A stretch of DNA of 64,000 nucleotides from Natronoarchaeum rubrum (GTDB taxonomy: Archaea; Halobacteriota; Halobacteria; Halobacteriales; Natronoarchaeaceae): NCBI RefSeq assembly GCF_024494695.1, contig NZ_JANHDP010000003.1, positions 1 through 64,000 of the forward strand, given 5' to 3'. The position numbers and the translations under genes are program-made. How positions within the stretch are numbered: position 1 is the stretch's first letter; every line of letters starts with the position of its first letter. The notes beneath the pieces are model-generated. The model made no database searches, was not told the origin of the DNA, and saw only the letters and a program-made list of their open reading frames with translations. Below are positions 1 through 7,887 of this stretch, in pieces.

Positions 1-1138
1 CGGCGTTGGTCATGCCGATCTCCTGGCCCTGGAAGACGAAGGGCGTCCCCTGGAGGGTAAAGAGGAACGTCGCGAGCATCTTCGCGGACTCGCGGCGGTA
101 CTCGCCGTCGTCGCCGAACCGCGAGACTGCGCGGGGCTGGTCGTGATTCGAGAGGTACAGGCAGTTCCAGCCCTCCTCGGCCAGCGTCTCTTGCCAGTCG
201 GTGACGACAGTCTTGAGCTCCGCGAGATCGAGGTCGACGACGTCCCACTTGCCCCCCGGTCCGACGTCTACGTGAACGTGCTCGAAGTGGATGATCATCG
301 ACAGGCCGTCCTCGCCGACGTACTCGGCGGCTTCGTCCGCACTGATGCCGCCGATCATCTCGCCGACGGTCATCACGTCGCGGCCCTCCAGCGTGCGCTC
401 GTACAGTTCGGTGACGTACTCGTCGAGACGCGGGCCGTCGACGAAGTGACCGGCGCCGGTCACTTCGTCGCCCGGATCGCCGTCGGGGAGCCCCTCGGTT
501 TTGGAGATCAAGTTGATCACGTCCATTCGGAACCCGTCGATCCCCCTGTCGAGCCACCAGTTCATCATCTCGTAGACGTCTTCCCTGACCGCTGCGTTGC
601 GCCAGTTGAGGTCGGGCTGTTTCTCGTCGAACAGGTGGAGGTAGTACTCGCCGCGCTCGTCGTCGTAGGACCACGCCGAGCCGCCGAAGAACGAGTTCCA
701 GTTGTTCGGCTGTACGTCGTCGTCGGGTTCTCCCTCTTTCCAGTGATAGTAGTCGGCGTACCGCTCGTTGCCTGTTCGAGAGCGTTCGAACCACTCGTGT
801 TCGTCGGAGGTGTGGTTGACCACGAGATCCATGATCAGGCGCATGTCCCGATCGTGGAGTTCCTCCAGCAGGCGCTCCCAGTCGTCCATCGTGCCGAACT
901 CGGGATGGATCGACTGGTAGTCCGCGATGTCGTAGCCGTTGTCCGCGAGGGGAGACTCGTAGACGGGGTTGAGCCAGACGACGTCGACGCCCAGTTCGTC
1001 GAGGTAGTCGACCTTCTCGACGATGCCCGGAATGTCGCCGTTTCCGTCGCCGTCCGAGTCGTTGAAGCTGCGCGGGTACACCTGGTAGACGACGGCTTCC
1101 TTCCACCACTCGCGGTCGACGTCGGCGCCGTCGCTCAT
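1..1138 (-). CDS. GH13 alpha-glucosidase / oligo-1,6-glucosidase type (C-terminus cut by window edge)
   Basis: Hydrolyses terminal alpha-glucosidic bonds of malto- or isomalto-oligosaccharides, presumably in the cytoplasm since no signal peptide is present. About 379 codons are visible; the C-terminal part lies beyond base 1. The four GH13 regions can be read: DLVVNHTSDEHEWF (region I), GFRMDVINL (region II, Asp nucleophile), VGEMIGG (region III, Glu acid/base) and LSNHDQPRA (region IV). The N-terminal WWKEAVVYQVYPRSF is typical of the oligo-1,6-glucosidase/alpha-glucosidase subfamily. The start ATG (1138-1136) overlaps the stop of the upstream GH13 gene as ATGA, so the two are translationally coupled and in one operon. 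Exact linkage specificity (alpha-1,4 versus alpha-1,6) cannot be decided from sequence reading. Confidence 0.9.
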   Translation of the reverse strand, partial: MSDGADVDREWWKEAVVYQVYPRSFNDSDGDGNGDIPGIVEKVDYLDELGVDVVWLNPVYESPLADNGYDIADYQSIHPEFGTMDDWERLLEELHDRDMRLIMDLVVNHTSDEHEWFERSRTGNERYADYYHWKEGEPDDDVQPNNWNSFFGGSAWSYDDERGEYYLHLFDEKQPDLNWRNAAVREDVYEMMNWWLDRGIDGFRMDVINLISKTEGLPDGDPGDEVTGAGHFVDGPRLDEYVTELYERTLEGRDVMTVGEMIGGISADEAAEYVGEDGLSMIIHFEHVHVDVGPGGKWDVVDLDLAELKTVVTDWQETLAEEGWNCLYLSNHDQPRAVSRFGDDGEYRRESAKMLATFLFTLQGTPFVFQGQEIGMTNA

Positions 1139-3546
1139 CGCCCACCTCGCGAGAACACGACCACGTCGCTGTCGGTCAGCGTGACCGGTTCCGCCGCGAC
1201 GGCGTCCTCGCAACCGGGCGTCGCGACCACGAGTTCCCACCCGCCCCGAGCGACGTCAGCGAGGTCCGCGGGAACGACCGTCGCGGGTCGGCCCTCCATG
1301 TTAGCGACGAACAGCAACTGTTCGGCGCCGCCGGGATCGCTTCGCTGTCCGTAGTAGAGGACCGTCTGATCGGTGGGGTGAGCGTAGGAAAACTCGTCGT
1401 CGGCTCGCAGATCCCGACGGAGCCAGGGGCGGTCGTGGCGGAACTCGCGGACGTCGAGGTCGAAGGCCGTTCGGTCCGGATCCTGCTCGTCCTCGTAGTG
1501 TGCGAGATTGCAGAAGTCCGCGACGTCGCGCATCCACGCCAGCGCGAACGTTTCGAGGGCCGCGGCGTCGACGTCGTCGCCCAGCGGCCAGTCCATGGCG
1601 CCGAGCATCGTCGCCATCAGGTCCCGGTCGTAGTCGGTCGCCTCACCGACCGACGCGAGCGCGTGGCCGAACTCGCGGAGCTGCTCGCGGTCGTCGAACC
1701 CGAGTTCCTTCAGCCGGGTGAACTGGTCGAGATCGTCGTAGCGCTCCGCGGATACCCGCCAGTCGACGAAGTAGGCCGACTCGCCGACGACTTTCACGTT
1801 CCAGTCGGGATCCGTGTCCCGAACGAAGTACCACGGCGCGCGGGCGTTCGCGTGAGTGAAATCCATCGGTACGCCCGGCAGGAAACAGTAGAACAGCGCG
1901 TTGGAGGCCGGGTTGTCGTACGCCCGCTCGATCGTCCCGGGGAGCGAGTCCGCCAGATAGGGGTTCTCTTGAGTCGCGTCCCAGCTCTCGCCCACTTCGA
2001 CTTGCGCGCCGCGCCGCATCGTGTCGTGGTTGGCGACGCCGGAGATCCACTGGCTGCCCATCTCGGCGACCTCGCGGACGCGCCACCACTTGGTCGCCCA
2101 GAACGTCAGAATCGCGGGCGTATTGTGCGCGAACGTGACCGGCCCCCACTGGAAGGAGTGGGGGTGTTGCTCGATCAGTTCGCGGTACGACGAAGCCAGT
2201 TCCCAGTCTTCGTCCGGCCAGGGCCGGCCGTCCTCGAAGATCATCCACGGTCGGTACTCCCGGCCGGCGACCGTCTGGGTCACGGCGTCCATCTCGGCGA
2301 GGAACTCGTCGTCGTGGTACTCCTCCTCCGTCTCGGGGTCCCAGTTTGTGAAGTCCTGGGCACCGTCGACGCGGATGCCGTCCGCGCCCCAATCCATCTT
2401 CCGTCGCTGGAGTTCGAGCAGGATCGCCCTGACCGTCGGCTGCGTGTAGTCGAGTTCCCGTCCGTACATCCCCGGGCCCTCGAAGAACTCGTCGTTGAGC
2501 AGCCCCAGCGCGCCGTCGTCGGCGTGGCCCAGCGCGATGTCGAAGACGACCCGCATCGGCTCGGGCTGGTCGTGCAGCGTCGCGATGAAGTCGACCAGTT
2601 CGTCCGGCCGACCCGTTTCGAGGACCGCCGGGTTCACCGCCGAGAAGCCCGAGACGACGATGTCGTACCCCCAGTTTACCATCCGGGGGCGGCGGAGCGT
2701 CGCTTCGGCGTCGACCGATCGCTGGTTCGGCGCGGGGTCGTCGATCGCGAAGTGGTCCGAGTGGTACTCGCCCTCCGTGATGGGGGCGATCGGCATCACC
2801 TGCACGCCGTCGTAGCCGGCGAAGTTGCGCTCCATCGGCGTCAGCTCCTCCCCCTCGCGACGCTTGCGCGCGATCTCCTCGTAGCGCCGGGCGACCCCGG
2901 CGAGCGACCCCGCCTCGCTCGCGGTCCCGGGGTGGAGTTCGAGCAAGTTCGTCGCGGGCTCGATTCGCGGCAGTCCGCCGTCCTCCTCGGTCGCGACTGG
3001 TTCGTCCTCGGTACCGAGCGCCTCGTAGTACTCGCGGTCCGGGCGCTCGGCGTCGAGTCGGTCGACGTCGTACAGTTCGGCGGGGGCGTACGCACCGAAC
3101 GGCAGCGAGTACGCCAGCGGATCGTGGATCGTCTCCCACCCGTCGTCGGTCCGGTAGGTGAGCCGGTACAGCGTCCCGAGTCGGTCCCGCGTGCCGGGTC
3201 TGACGCCGTCGATCGCGGCCCACGTGTATTCGCCCGCGCGTCTGGTCGGCACGCGCTCTCGACGCACCGGGACGGTCGTCTCGTCGGCCGTCAAGTCGAC
3301 AGGCTCGGTCGGCGTGATCAGTTCGACGAAGACGTCCTCCTCGGGAACCGACCGATCTACCAACTCCGGAGTCCAGAATCCGAACTCCGCGTGCTCACCC
3401 TGCCAGTGAGCGCCTAACTTCTCCACGACGTCGCGGGCAGCTTCGAACGCGTCGTCTGCGGACGCGAGCCGTTCCGACGTCCGCTCACAGAGGCGTTCCG
3501 TCGCCCGCTCGCACAGTGAGACATCGGTTGCGAGTGTGTCGCTCAT
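1135..3546 (-). CDS. GH13-like glycoside hydrolase, 803 aa
   Basis: Large cytoplasmic GH13-superfamily protein, no signal peptide. An N-terminal beta-rich segment of about 240 residues precedes a barrel with GIRVDGAQDF (Asp nucleophile near residue 392), MIFEDGRPWP (Glu near 436) and VANHDTMRR (near 503), so the catalytic triad is intact. The segment YDIVVSGFSAVNP resembles region-I context but is divergent, and the length well exceeds ordinary alpha-glucosidases. The pattern reminds me of glucosylglycerol-hydrolase-type or branching-enzyme-like GH13 proteins of haloarchaea and cyanobacteria; that assignment is recall, not proof. It is the first gene of an operon with the downstream alpha-glucosidase (ATGA overlap). 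The 571-base gap upstream holds its promoter. Substrate unknown. Confidence 0.8.
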   Translation of the reverse strand: MSDTLATDVSLCERATERLCERTSERLASADDAFEAARDVVEKLGAHWQGEHAEFGFWTPELVDRSVPEEDVFVELITPTEPVDLTADETTVPVRRERVPTRRAGEYTWAAIDGVRPGTRDRLGTLYRLTYRTDDGWETIHDPLAYSLPFGAYAPAELYDVDRLDAERPDREYYEALGTEDEPVATEEDGGLPRIEPATNLLELHPGTASEAGSLAGVARRYEEIARKRREGEELTPMERNFAGYDGVQVMPIAPITEGEYHSDHFAIDDPAPNQRSVDAEATLRRPRMVNWGYDIVVSGFSAVNPAVLETGRPDELVDFIATLHDQPEPMRVVFDIALGHADDGALGLLNDEFFEGPGMYGRELDYTQPTVRAILLELQRRKMDWGADGIRVDGAQDFTNWDPETEEEYHDDEFLAEMDAVTQTVAGREYRPWMIFEDGRPWPDEDWELASSYRELIEQHPHSFQWGPVTFAHNTPAILTFWATKWWRVREVAEMGSQWISGVANHDTMRRGAQVEVGESWDATQENPYLADSLPGTIERAYDNPASNALFYCFLPGVPMDFTHANARAPWYFVRDTDPDWNVKVVGESAYFVDWRVSAERYDDLDQFTRLKELGFDDREQLREFGHALASVGEATDYDRDLMATMLGAMDWPLGDDVDAAALETFALAWMRDVADFCNLAHYEDEQDPDRTAFDLDVREFRHDRPWLRRDLRADDEFSYAHPTDQTVLYYGQRSDPGGAEQLLFVANMEGRPATVVPADLADVARGGWELVVATPGCEDAVAAEPVTLTDSDVVVFSRGGR

Positions 3547-4117
3547 TCGGCGCTCACCCTCGAACGTCCCGGCTCGGGTGAGAGTTTCTGGGTGTTCTCA
3601 CCGAGCGTTCGCGAGGAGTCGGCCCGTCGGCATCTCATAGACCGAGTATGTACAGGTGTTGTTAATAATCTTTGGTAGACCGCTACGTATACTTGCTTCC
3701 GGGAACAGCGACGCGAGTAGAGTTCCGCGCTCCGCCGGACTTCGGTCCGACAGCTGGTCGCGCTGTTCCGACACTCCGTTGCTCGAAGCGACAGTGCCTG
3801 TGACGGAATCGAGGACAGTCACTGTCGCTGGACGACAGAGGAACAGTTCCGCACGTTGCGCTCGCTTCGAACCCGCAACTCCGAAAGCTATCTCTCGTTC
3901 GAAAACCGACGCGTTCGAGTCCCTGGCTCGTGCGTCGGGCGACTCTCGGGGCGAGACCGCCCCGAAACTGAGCCTGTCGTGCTCCGTCGCCAGTTTCCCG
4001 GCGAGTTTCGGATTCTCCATCCCGTAATAAAAATCTTCTGGCAACGGGTCGCGAAAACAACTCCGGAGAGCGCTGCAAACGTCCCGTACGATCACGCGCG
4101 TCGCGAGCCGTGTCGGC
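3547..4117. other. 571-base gap without a credible gene; contains several short hairpins
   Basis: Long for this compact window. Open frames here (for example minus 4203-3598 and plus 3656-4027) encode Ser/Arg-rich, non-acidic peptides unlike haloarchaeal proteins, and one runs through the putative promoter, so I reject them. Perfect inverted repeats are visible: 3736-3740/3745-3749 (loop TTCG), 3750-3754/3762-3766, 3789-3796/3820-3827 and 3946-3953/3958-3965 (loop AGAC). Possible remnant of a hairpin element, or a structured leader for the GH13 operon. Confidence 0.5.
3661..3673 (-). promoter_or_regulatory. Possible TATA box of the GH13 operon
   Basis: Minus-strand AAAGATTATTAAC is the most TATA-like, AT-rich element upstream of the 803-aa GH13 gene. 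It lies about 120 bases before the start, which would imply a leader of about 90 bases. This is longer than the leaderless pattern of most genes here, so confidence is low. Confidence 0.3.
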
Positions 4118-4933
4118 TCAATACAGGTCTTCCAGTTCCTCCGCGTAGTGGCTGTGTTCCTCGGCGGGGTACTCGCCGCTCTCGACGGCGTCTCGATACC
4201 CATCGACCGCGCGCTCGATCTCGGCGCGGACGTCGCCGAACTGCTCGGCGAACGGCGGCGAGCGCTCGCTCAGTCCGACGACGTCGTTGTACACGAGCAC
4301 CTGCCCGTCGACCTCGGGACCGGCGCCGATGCCGATCGTCGGGATTTCGAGTTCGTCGGTGATCAGGGCCGCCAGATTCGAGGGGACGTGTTCCAGCACC
4401 AGCGAGAACGCGCCGGCGTCCTCGTGGGCGCGCGCGAGTTCGAGGATTTCCTCGGCCGATTCCTCGTCGGTCCCCTGCCGCGTGTACCCGCCGAGTTCGT
4501 TCACGCGCTGGGGCGTCAACCCGAGGTGGGCCATCACCGGAATCCCCAACCGGACCAGCCGTTCGGTCAGATCGACGGTGTGAGGGCCGCTCTCGATTTT
4601 TACCGCGTCGGCGTCGGCCTCCTTGAGCATCCGGCCGGCGTTCTCGACGCTGGCTTCCCGGCTCGTGCCGATGCTCAAAAAGGGCATGTCGGCGACGACC
4701 AGCGCGTCCTCGGTCCCGCGGGCCACGGCGGCGGTGCGACTGGCCATCTCGTCGACGGTGACCGGCAGCGTCGAGTCGTGGCCCAGCACCGCGTTGCCCA
4801 TGCTATCGCCGACCAGAATCGCGTCGATCCCCGCGTCGTCGATCACGCCGGCGGTCGGCGCGTCGTAGGCGGTCAGCATCGTTATCGGTTCCTCGCCCGC
4901 CTTCGCGCGGACGTCCCGGACCGTCGTAGGCAT
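4118..4933 (-). CDS. panB: 3-methyl-2-oxobutanoate hydroxymethyltransferase
   Basis: Ketopantoate hydroxymethyltransferase, the first step of pantothenate/CoA synthesis: transfers a hydroxymethyl group from a methylene-tetrahydropterin to 2-oxoisovalerate. Family signatures are clear: MLTAYDAPTAGVIDDAG at the N-terminus, ILVGDSMGNAVLGHDSTLPVT, MPFLSIG, AVKIESG, VMAHLGLTPQ and PTIGIGAGPEVDGQVLVYND. Length 271 aa fits the family. I chose the ATG at 4933 (MPTTVRDVRAK) rather than the upstream one at 4960, because a TATA-like element (TACTATG, about 4959-4966 on the minus strand) sits about 29 bases before 4933, which would place 4960 inside the promoter. Single-gene transcript by appearance. Confidence 0.95.
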   Translation of the reverse strand: MPTTVRDVRAKAGEEPITMLTAYDAPTAGVIDDAGIDAILVGDSMGNAVLGHDSTLPVTVDEMASRTAAVARGTEDALVVADMPFLSIGTSREASVENAGRMLKEADADAVKIESGPHTVDLTERLVRLGIPVMAHLGLTPQRVNELGGYTRQGTDEESAEEILELARAHEDAGAFSLVLEHVPSNLAALITDELEIPTIGIGAGPEVDGQVLVYNDVVGLSERSPPFAEQFGDVRAEIERAVDGYRDAVESGEYPAEEHSHYAEELEDLY

Positions 4934-4980
4934 GGCCGGACGTTGAGCGCACGGCGACATAGTACCACGGATCGGCGGGC

Positions 4981-4987
4981 TTTATTT
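4981..4987 (+). promoter_or_regulatory. TATA box of the small membrane-protein gene at 5011
   Basis: TTTATTT lies 24-30 bases upstream of the ATG at 5011, the spacing expected for a leaderless haloarchaeal transcript. It supports the reality of the 79-residue gene. Confidence 0.6.
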
Positions 4988-5010
4988 CGCCCCCGACACA
5001 ACCGGCGCGC

Positions 5011-5250
5011 ATGGTCGACGTTCGCAGCGCGCTGGCCGCTACGCTGGCGATCGGCATCGGACTCGTCGCGGTCGCGGCGCCGGGAGCGGTGGTCCGCCTG
5101 CAGTTCGCCGCGTACGGCCCGACGACCGGGCGACACGGCGAGTACGGCGGCGAGCGCGAGATCGACGACAGGCTTCGTTGGCTCGTCCGCGCCGTCGGCG
5201 TCGCCGTGCTGGGCGTCGGCGTCTACCTCGCCGCACAGCCGTTCCTCTGA
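5011..5250 (+). CDS. Small two-helix membrane protein (79 aa), unknown function
   Basis: Two predicted membrane segments (about residues 5-28 and 58-77) flank a short polar loop carrying YGPTTGRHGEYGGEREIDD. A TATA box 24-30 bases upstream and typical GC-rich third positions support it as a real gene. I do not recognise a named family. It is followed after about 60 bases by another small membrane-protein gene on the same strand, so the two may be co-transcribed, but their neighbours (panB and an amylase, both minus strand) give no functional hint. Confidence 0.7.
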   Translation: MVDVRSALAATLAIGIGLVAVAAPGAVVRLQFAAYGPTTGRHGEYGGEREIDDRLRWLVRAVGVAVLGVGVYLAAQPFL

Positions 5251-5312
5251 GAGGCCGGCGGCGCCGGTCGATCCTGTAAAGGTTCAAGGTATCGCGGGGG
5301 AAACCACCGATC

Positions 5313-5546
5313 GTGCGCGAACCAGTCGAGCGGAGCGATCCCGACGGCGTCGACTTCGGCTGGGTCATGCAGACGACGTTCGTCTGTACGATCCTCGTCG
5401 GCGCGCCGATCGTGGCCGCACTGTCGATTCCGGTTTCTCTGCCCACCTGGGGGTCCAGACTCTCCTTTGCGGTCCGGGTCGGCGCGCTGGTCTGGATCGT
5501 CGTCGCGCTGTCCGTGTTCGCGTACGCGAAGCGGAGCGCGGACTAA
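5313..5546 (+). CDS. Small membrane protein, DUF5822-like
   Basis: 77 residues, GTG start; a downstream ATG at codon 19 is an alternative. Two membrane segments (about 19-42 and 50-70) follow the acidic N-terminus MREPVERSDPDGVDFGWVM. This resembles the haloarchaeal DUF5822 family as I recall it (short N-terminus with a conserved DFGWVMQ-type motif, then two helices). Function unknown. Converges with the amylase gene that ends at 5625. Confidence 0.7.
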   Translation: MREPVERSDPDGVDFGWVMQTTFVCTILVGAPIVAALSIPVSLPTWGSRLSFAVRVGALVWIVVALSVFAYAKRSAD

Positions 5547-5624
5547 CAGTCACAACCGCGATCAGAAATTCGCGCGGAGCAAACGAGTACGATACGGGAC
5601 GACGATCGCCGTTCGACGCCGCTC

Positions 5625-7562
5625 TCAGGCCTGCAGGACCACGACGTCGTCGACCTCGACGTCGGCGGCGGGCGCGTTCACGTCGTCGCCGGAGACGAGG
5701 TCGGTCGTCTCGACGTCGGCGTCGACCGCGACCGACTCGGCGACCGGCCCGAAGTTCAGCACGACGACCAGCCGCTCGCCCTCGGCTTCGCGGGCGTACG
5801 CGACGACGCCGTCGTGGCTCGCCTCGACCTCGACGGGCTCGTAGTCGCCCTCGTAGCCGAGCGCGGGGTGGGCGTCGCGCGTCTCGATCAGGCTGCGGTA
5901 GTGATCGCGCAGTTCCTCGTCGGCGGCCGCCCACTCGACTTTCTCGCGGCGGGTCTCCTCGCCGATCTCCTGGCCGGCGTACAGCAGCGGGATGCCGGGG
6001 AGCGTGAAGAGCGCGCCCGCGGCGGTAAAGGCTTGCTTGCGGCCACAATCCTCCGCGTAGCGCGTCTCGTCGTGGTTCTCGATGTACAGCAGGAAGCCGG
6101 CGTGGTCAGGGAACCCGGTCTCGGCGCGGTTGTCGATCGCGTCGTGGATCGACGCCGCGTCGGCGGCCCCGTTGCCGATCTGGCGCAGGTTGTGGTACAG
6201 CGTCGTGTCGAAGTGGACGTCGAAGCAGAGCTCGTGGAAGTCCGCGATGTAGGGGATCGTCTCGTCGAGCAGCAGGAACTCCGAGTCGTGGGACTTCACG
6301 CGGTCGCGGACCTCCTTCCAGAAGCTCGTCGGGACCGCCCAGGCCATGTCGCAGCGGAACCCGTCGACGATCGGCGCCCACTCGTCGACGGCGTCGAGCA
6401 GGTGCCGGCGCACCTCCAGGGTGTCGAAGTTGAAGTTCGCGATGTACGGCCAGTCGAAGTACGTGCCCGGCACGTCGTTTTCCTCGTCGGTCCACTCGTA
6501 CCAGTCGCGGTACTTGGGATCGCCGTCCTCGGCGCGCTTGAAGTACTCGTGCTCGCGGGCGGAGTGGTTGAGCACGAGGTCAAAGAGCACGTTGATGCCG
6601 TGGTCGTGGGCGTCGTCGACGAACGCCTCGAACTCCTCGCGCGTGCCCAGATCGTCGGCGATCGAGAAGAAATCGGTGATGTTGTAGCCGTGATCGAAGT
6701 CGTCGTTCTGCAGCACCGGGGAGAGCCAGATGCAGTCGACGCCCATCTCCGCGAGGTACTCCAGTCGGTCGGCGATGGCGTCGAACGTCGCGGCCTCGCC
6801 ACCGGTGAACGTGCGGACGTACACCTCGTAGAGCGTGACCTCTTTCCCCCATTCGGGCGGCTCGTTGAGTCGCTCGATCTCGACGCCCCCATCGACGGCG
6901 ACGCCGACGGTGTCGGCGACGCTGAACGTCTCGCCGAGCGCGACGGCGTGGACGCGGCTGTACTCGCCGAGCGCGTCGAGCGAGACGCGGGCCTCGTGGT
7001 CGTCGACGTCGAGGTCGTCGGTGTCGAGAGGGTCGCGGTCGTCGGCGTGGAACTCGACGTCGAGGTCCTCACTCGGCACGTCGCTGCTGGGCGACGATGC
7101 GGGTTCGGCTTCGAACACGACCTCGTCGCCCTCGACGCGCGCGAACAGCTGGATACGGGGGCGGCCGCCTGCGTCGTAGCCGGTCGCGGTCGTGGCGGAG
7201 CCGCTAGCGTAGCCCGATCGGAGGCCGGATCCCGACTGGAAGCCCGACCCCGATCGGAGTCCCGAACCGGACTGGAAGCCCGAGCCGGACGCCGCCGGGT
7301 CGGGTTCGGGCGGCGCGTACGACGCCGGGAACGCGCGGACGGTCAGCGTGTGCGTTCCGTCGGGCGCGTCCAGCGTGATGGTGTACGTGCCGGGCTCGTC
7401 GGGGGTGAACTGTTCGACCGGCCCGTCGCCGAGCGTGGCGGCGCTCCGTTCCGGAGCGTCGGCGATACGCCACTGGTAACTGCCGGCGGGGTCGGGGTCG
7501 CGCGGTGCCAGATCGACGGCCGATCCGACTGCCTCGAACCGAGGGGGGCCTGGATGGTGCAT
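5625..7562 (-). CDS. GH13 alpha-amylase family enzyme (haloarchaeal MalA type)
   Basis: Cytoplasmic alpha-glucan hydrolase, no signal peptide. Order: a PKD/CBM-like beta domain (about 1-80), a low-complexity Gly/Ser linker (about 92-118), a second beta-rich domain (about 130-235), then the GH13 barrel from EVTLYEVYVRTF. Catalytic regions: DLVLNHSAREHEY (I), GFRCDMAWAVP (II, Asp nucleophile), LLLDETIPY (III, Glu) and YIENHDETR (IV); a C-terminal beta domain ends in VVVLQA. The ATG at 7562 (MHHPGPPRF) is preferred to GTG at 7568. It is transcribed divergently from the two-module GH15 gene, sharing a 325-base regulatory region, so the two are probably co-regulated. Confidence 0.92.
   Translation of the reverse strand: MHHPGPPRFEAVGSAVDLAPRDPDPAGSYQWRIADAPERSAATLGDGPVEQFTPDEPGTYTITLDAPDGTHTLTVRAFPASYAPPEPDPAASGSGFQSGSGLRSGSGFQSGSGLRSGYASGSATTATGYDAGGRPRIQLFARVEGDEVVFEAEPASSPSSDVPSEDLDVEFHADDRDPLDTDDLDVDDHEARVSLDALGEYSRVHAVALGETFSVADTVGVAVDGGVEIERLNEPPEWGKEVTLYEVYVRTFTGGEAATFDAIADRLEYLAEMGVDCIWLSPVLQNDDFDHGYNITDFFSIADDLGTREEFEAFVDDAHDHGINVLFDLVLNHSAREHEYFKRAEDGDPKYRDWYEWTDEENDVPGTYFDWPYIANFNFDTLEVRRHLLDAVDEWAPIVDGFRCDMAWAVPTSFWKEVRDRVKSHDSEFLLLDETIPYIADFHELCFDVHFDTTLYHNLRQIGNGAADAASIHDAIDNRAETGFPDHAGFLLYIENHDETRYAEDCGRKQAFTAAGALFTLPGIPLLYAGQEIGEETRREKVEWAAADEELRDHYRSLIETRDAHPALGYEGDYEPVEVEASHDGVVAYAREAEGERLVVVLNFGPVAESVAVDADVETTDLVSGDDVNAPAADVEVDDVVVLQA
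7208..7285 (-). repeat. Tandem 12-residue coding repeat in the amylase linker
   Basis: Two near-exact copies of a 36-base unit encode GSGFQSGSGLRS twice, followed by a decayed copy (GYASGS). It lies between the N-terminal beta domain and the rest of the amylase. It looks like a slippage-prone flexible linker whose copy number probably varies between strains. Confidence 0.85.
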
Positions 7563-7590
7563 TATCACCTAGATGTCCAGTGGGAGGGGT

Positions 7591-7600
7591 CTTTTATTTC
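7591..7600 (-). promoter_or_regulatory. TATA box of the amylase gene
   Basis: Minus-strand GAAATAAAAG lies about 30-38 bases before the ATG at 7562, predicting a start of transcription within about 10 bases of the start codon. Confidence 0.6.
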
Positions 7601-7654
7601 CCGATTTTCGACACGGTACGTTATCGTCAGGCTCTGTCATACCGATTCACTCCA

Positions 7655-7686
7655 TACTGTCGATGATTGTACACATTGTACTGTCG
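7655..7686. promoter_or_regulatory. Candidate operator in the amylase/glucoamylase divergent region
   Basis: TACTGTCG occurs at 7655-7662 and again at 7679-7686, exactly 24 bases apart. Between and overlapping them are two TTGTAC hexamers (7667-7672 and 7676-7681), the first part of the palindrome TTGTACA. The block is about 55 bases upstream of the amylase TATA box and about 130 bases upstream of the glucoamylase TATA box. Repeated half-sites in a divergent sugar-gene promoter suggest a regulator site; the regulator is unknown. Confidence 0.35.
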
Positions 7687-7815
7687 CCATAGCAACAGGT
7701 GTGGGGCGGGAGGAGTCAACCGCGGTGCGACGCCTCTGTCACGTAGTTATTAGCTCGAAGACGTTGGTACGAACGCGTGCGCATAGCCACCAAGTTCCAT
7801 GATGCCATAGGCAGG

Positions 7816-7824
7816 TTTATATGC
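7816..7824 (+). promoter_or_regulatory. TATA box of the GH15 glucoamylase gene
   Basis: TTTATATGC is a strong haloarchaeal TATA box. Transcription should start near 7843, giving a leader of about 45 bases before the ATG at 7888. Confidence 0.65.
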
Positions 7825-7854
7825 ACCACCCGGCTAGAGTCGTGACGAACAATT

Positions 7855-7876
7855 TCCGCCTACTTTCAGGCGGAGG
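7855..7876 (+). promoter_or_regulatory. Leader hairpin overlapping the Shine-Dalgarno sequence of the GH15 gene
   Basis: TCCGCCT (7855-7861) pairs perfectly with AGGCGGA (7868-7874) around a six-base loop. The 3' arm includes the first bases of the GGAGG ribosome binding site at 7872-7876, 11 bases before the ATG. When folded, the hairpin would mask the site. This is one of the few genes in the window with a leader and a clear Shine-Dalgarno sequence. Confidence 0.5.
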
Positions 7877-7887
7877 AACTGGTCTTT

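Larger units (their letters stand above)
7563..7887. other. 325-base divergent regulatory region between the amylase and glucoamylase
   Basis: No gene. Holds both TATA boxes, the repeated TACTGTCG/TTGTAC block and the glucoamylase leader hairpin listed separately. The centre is AT-richer than the surroundings. Confidence 0.6.

Noticed and set aside
1378..3417. 679-aa open frame on the plus strand
   Set aside because: Antisense to a GH13 gene with all catalytic motifs; the translated frame is Arg/Val-rich with no family signature, a common artefact of GC-rich haloarchaeal genes.
3598..4203. 201-aa minus-strand frame in the 571-base gap
   Set aside because: Non-acidic, Ser/Arg-rich product overlapping the panB end and the probable GH13 promoter; no recognisable motif.
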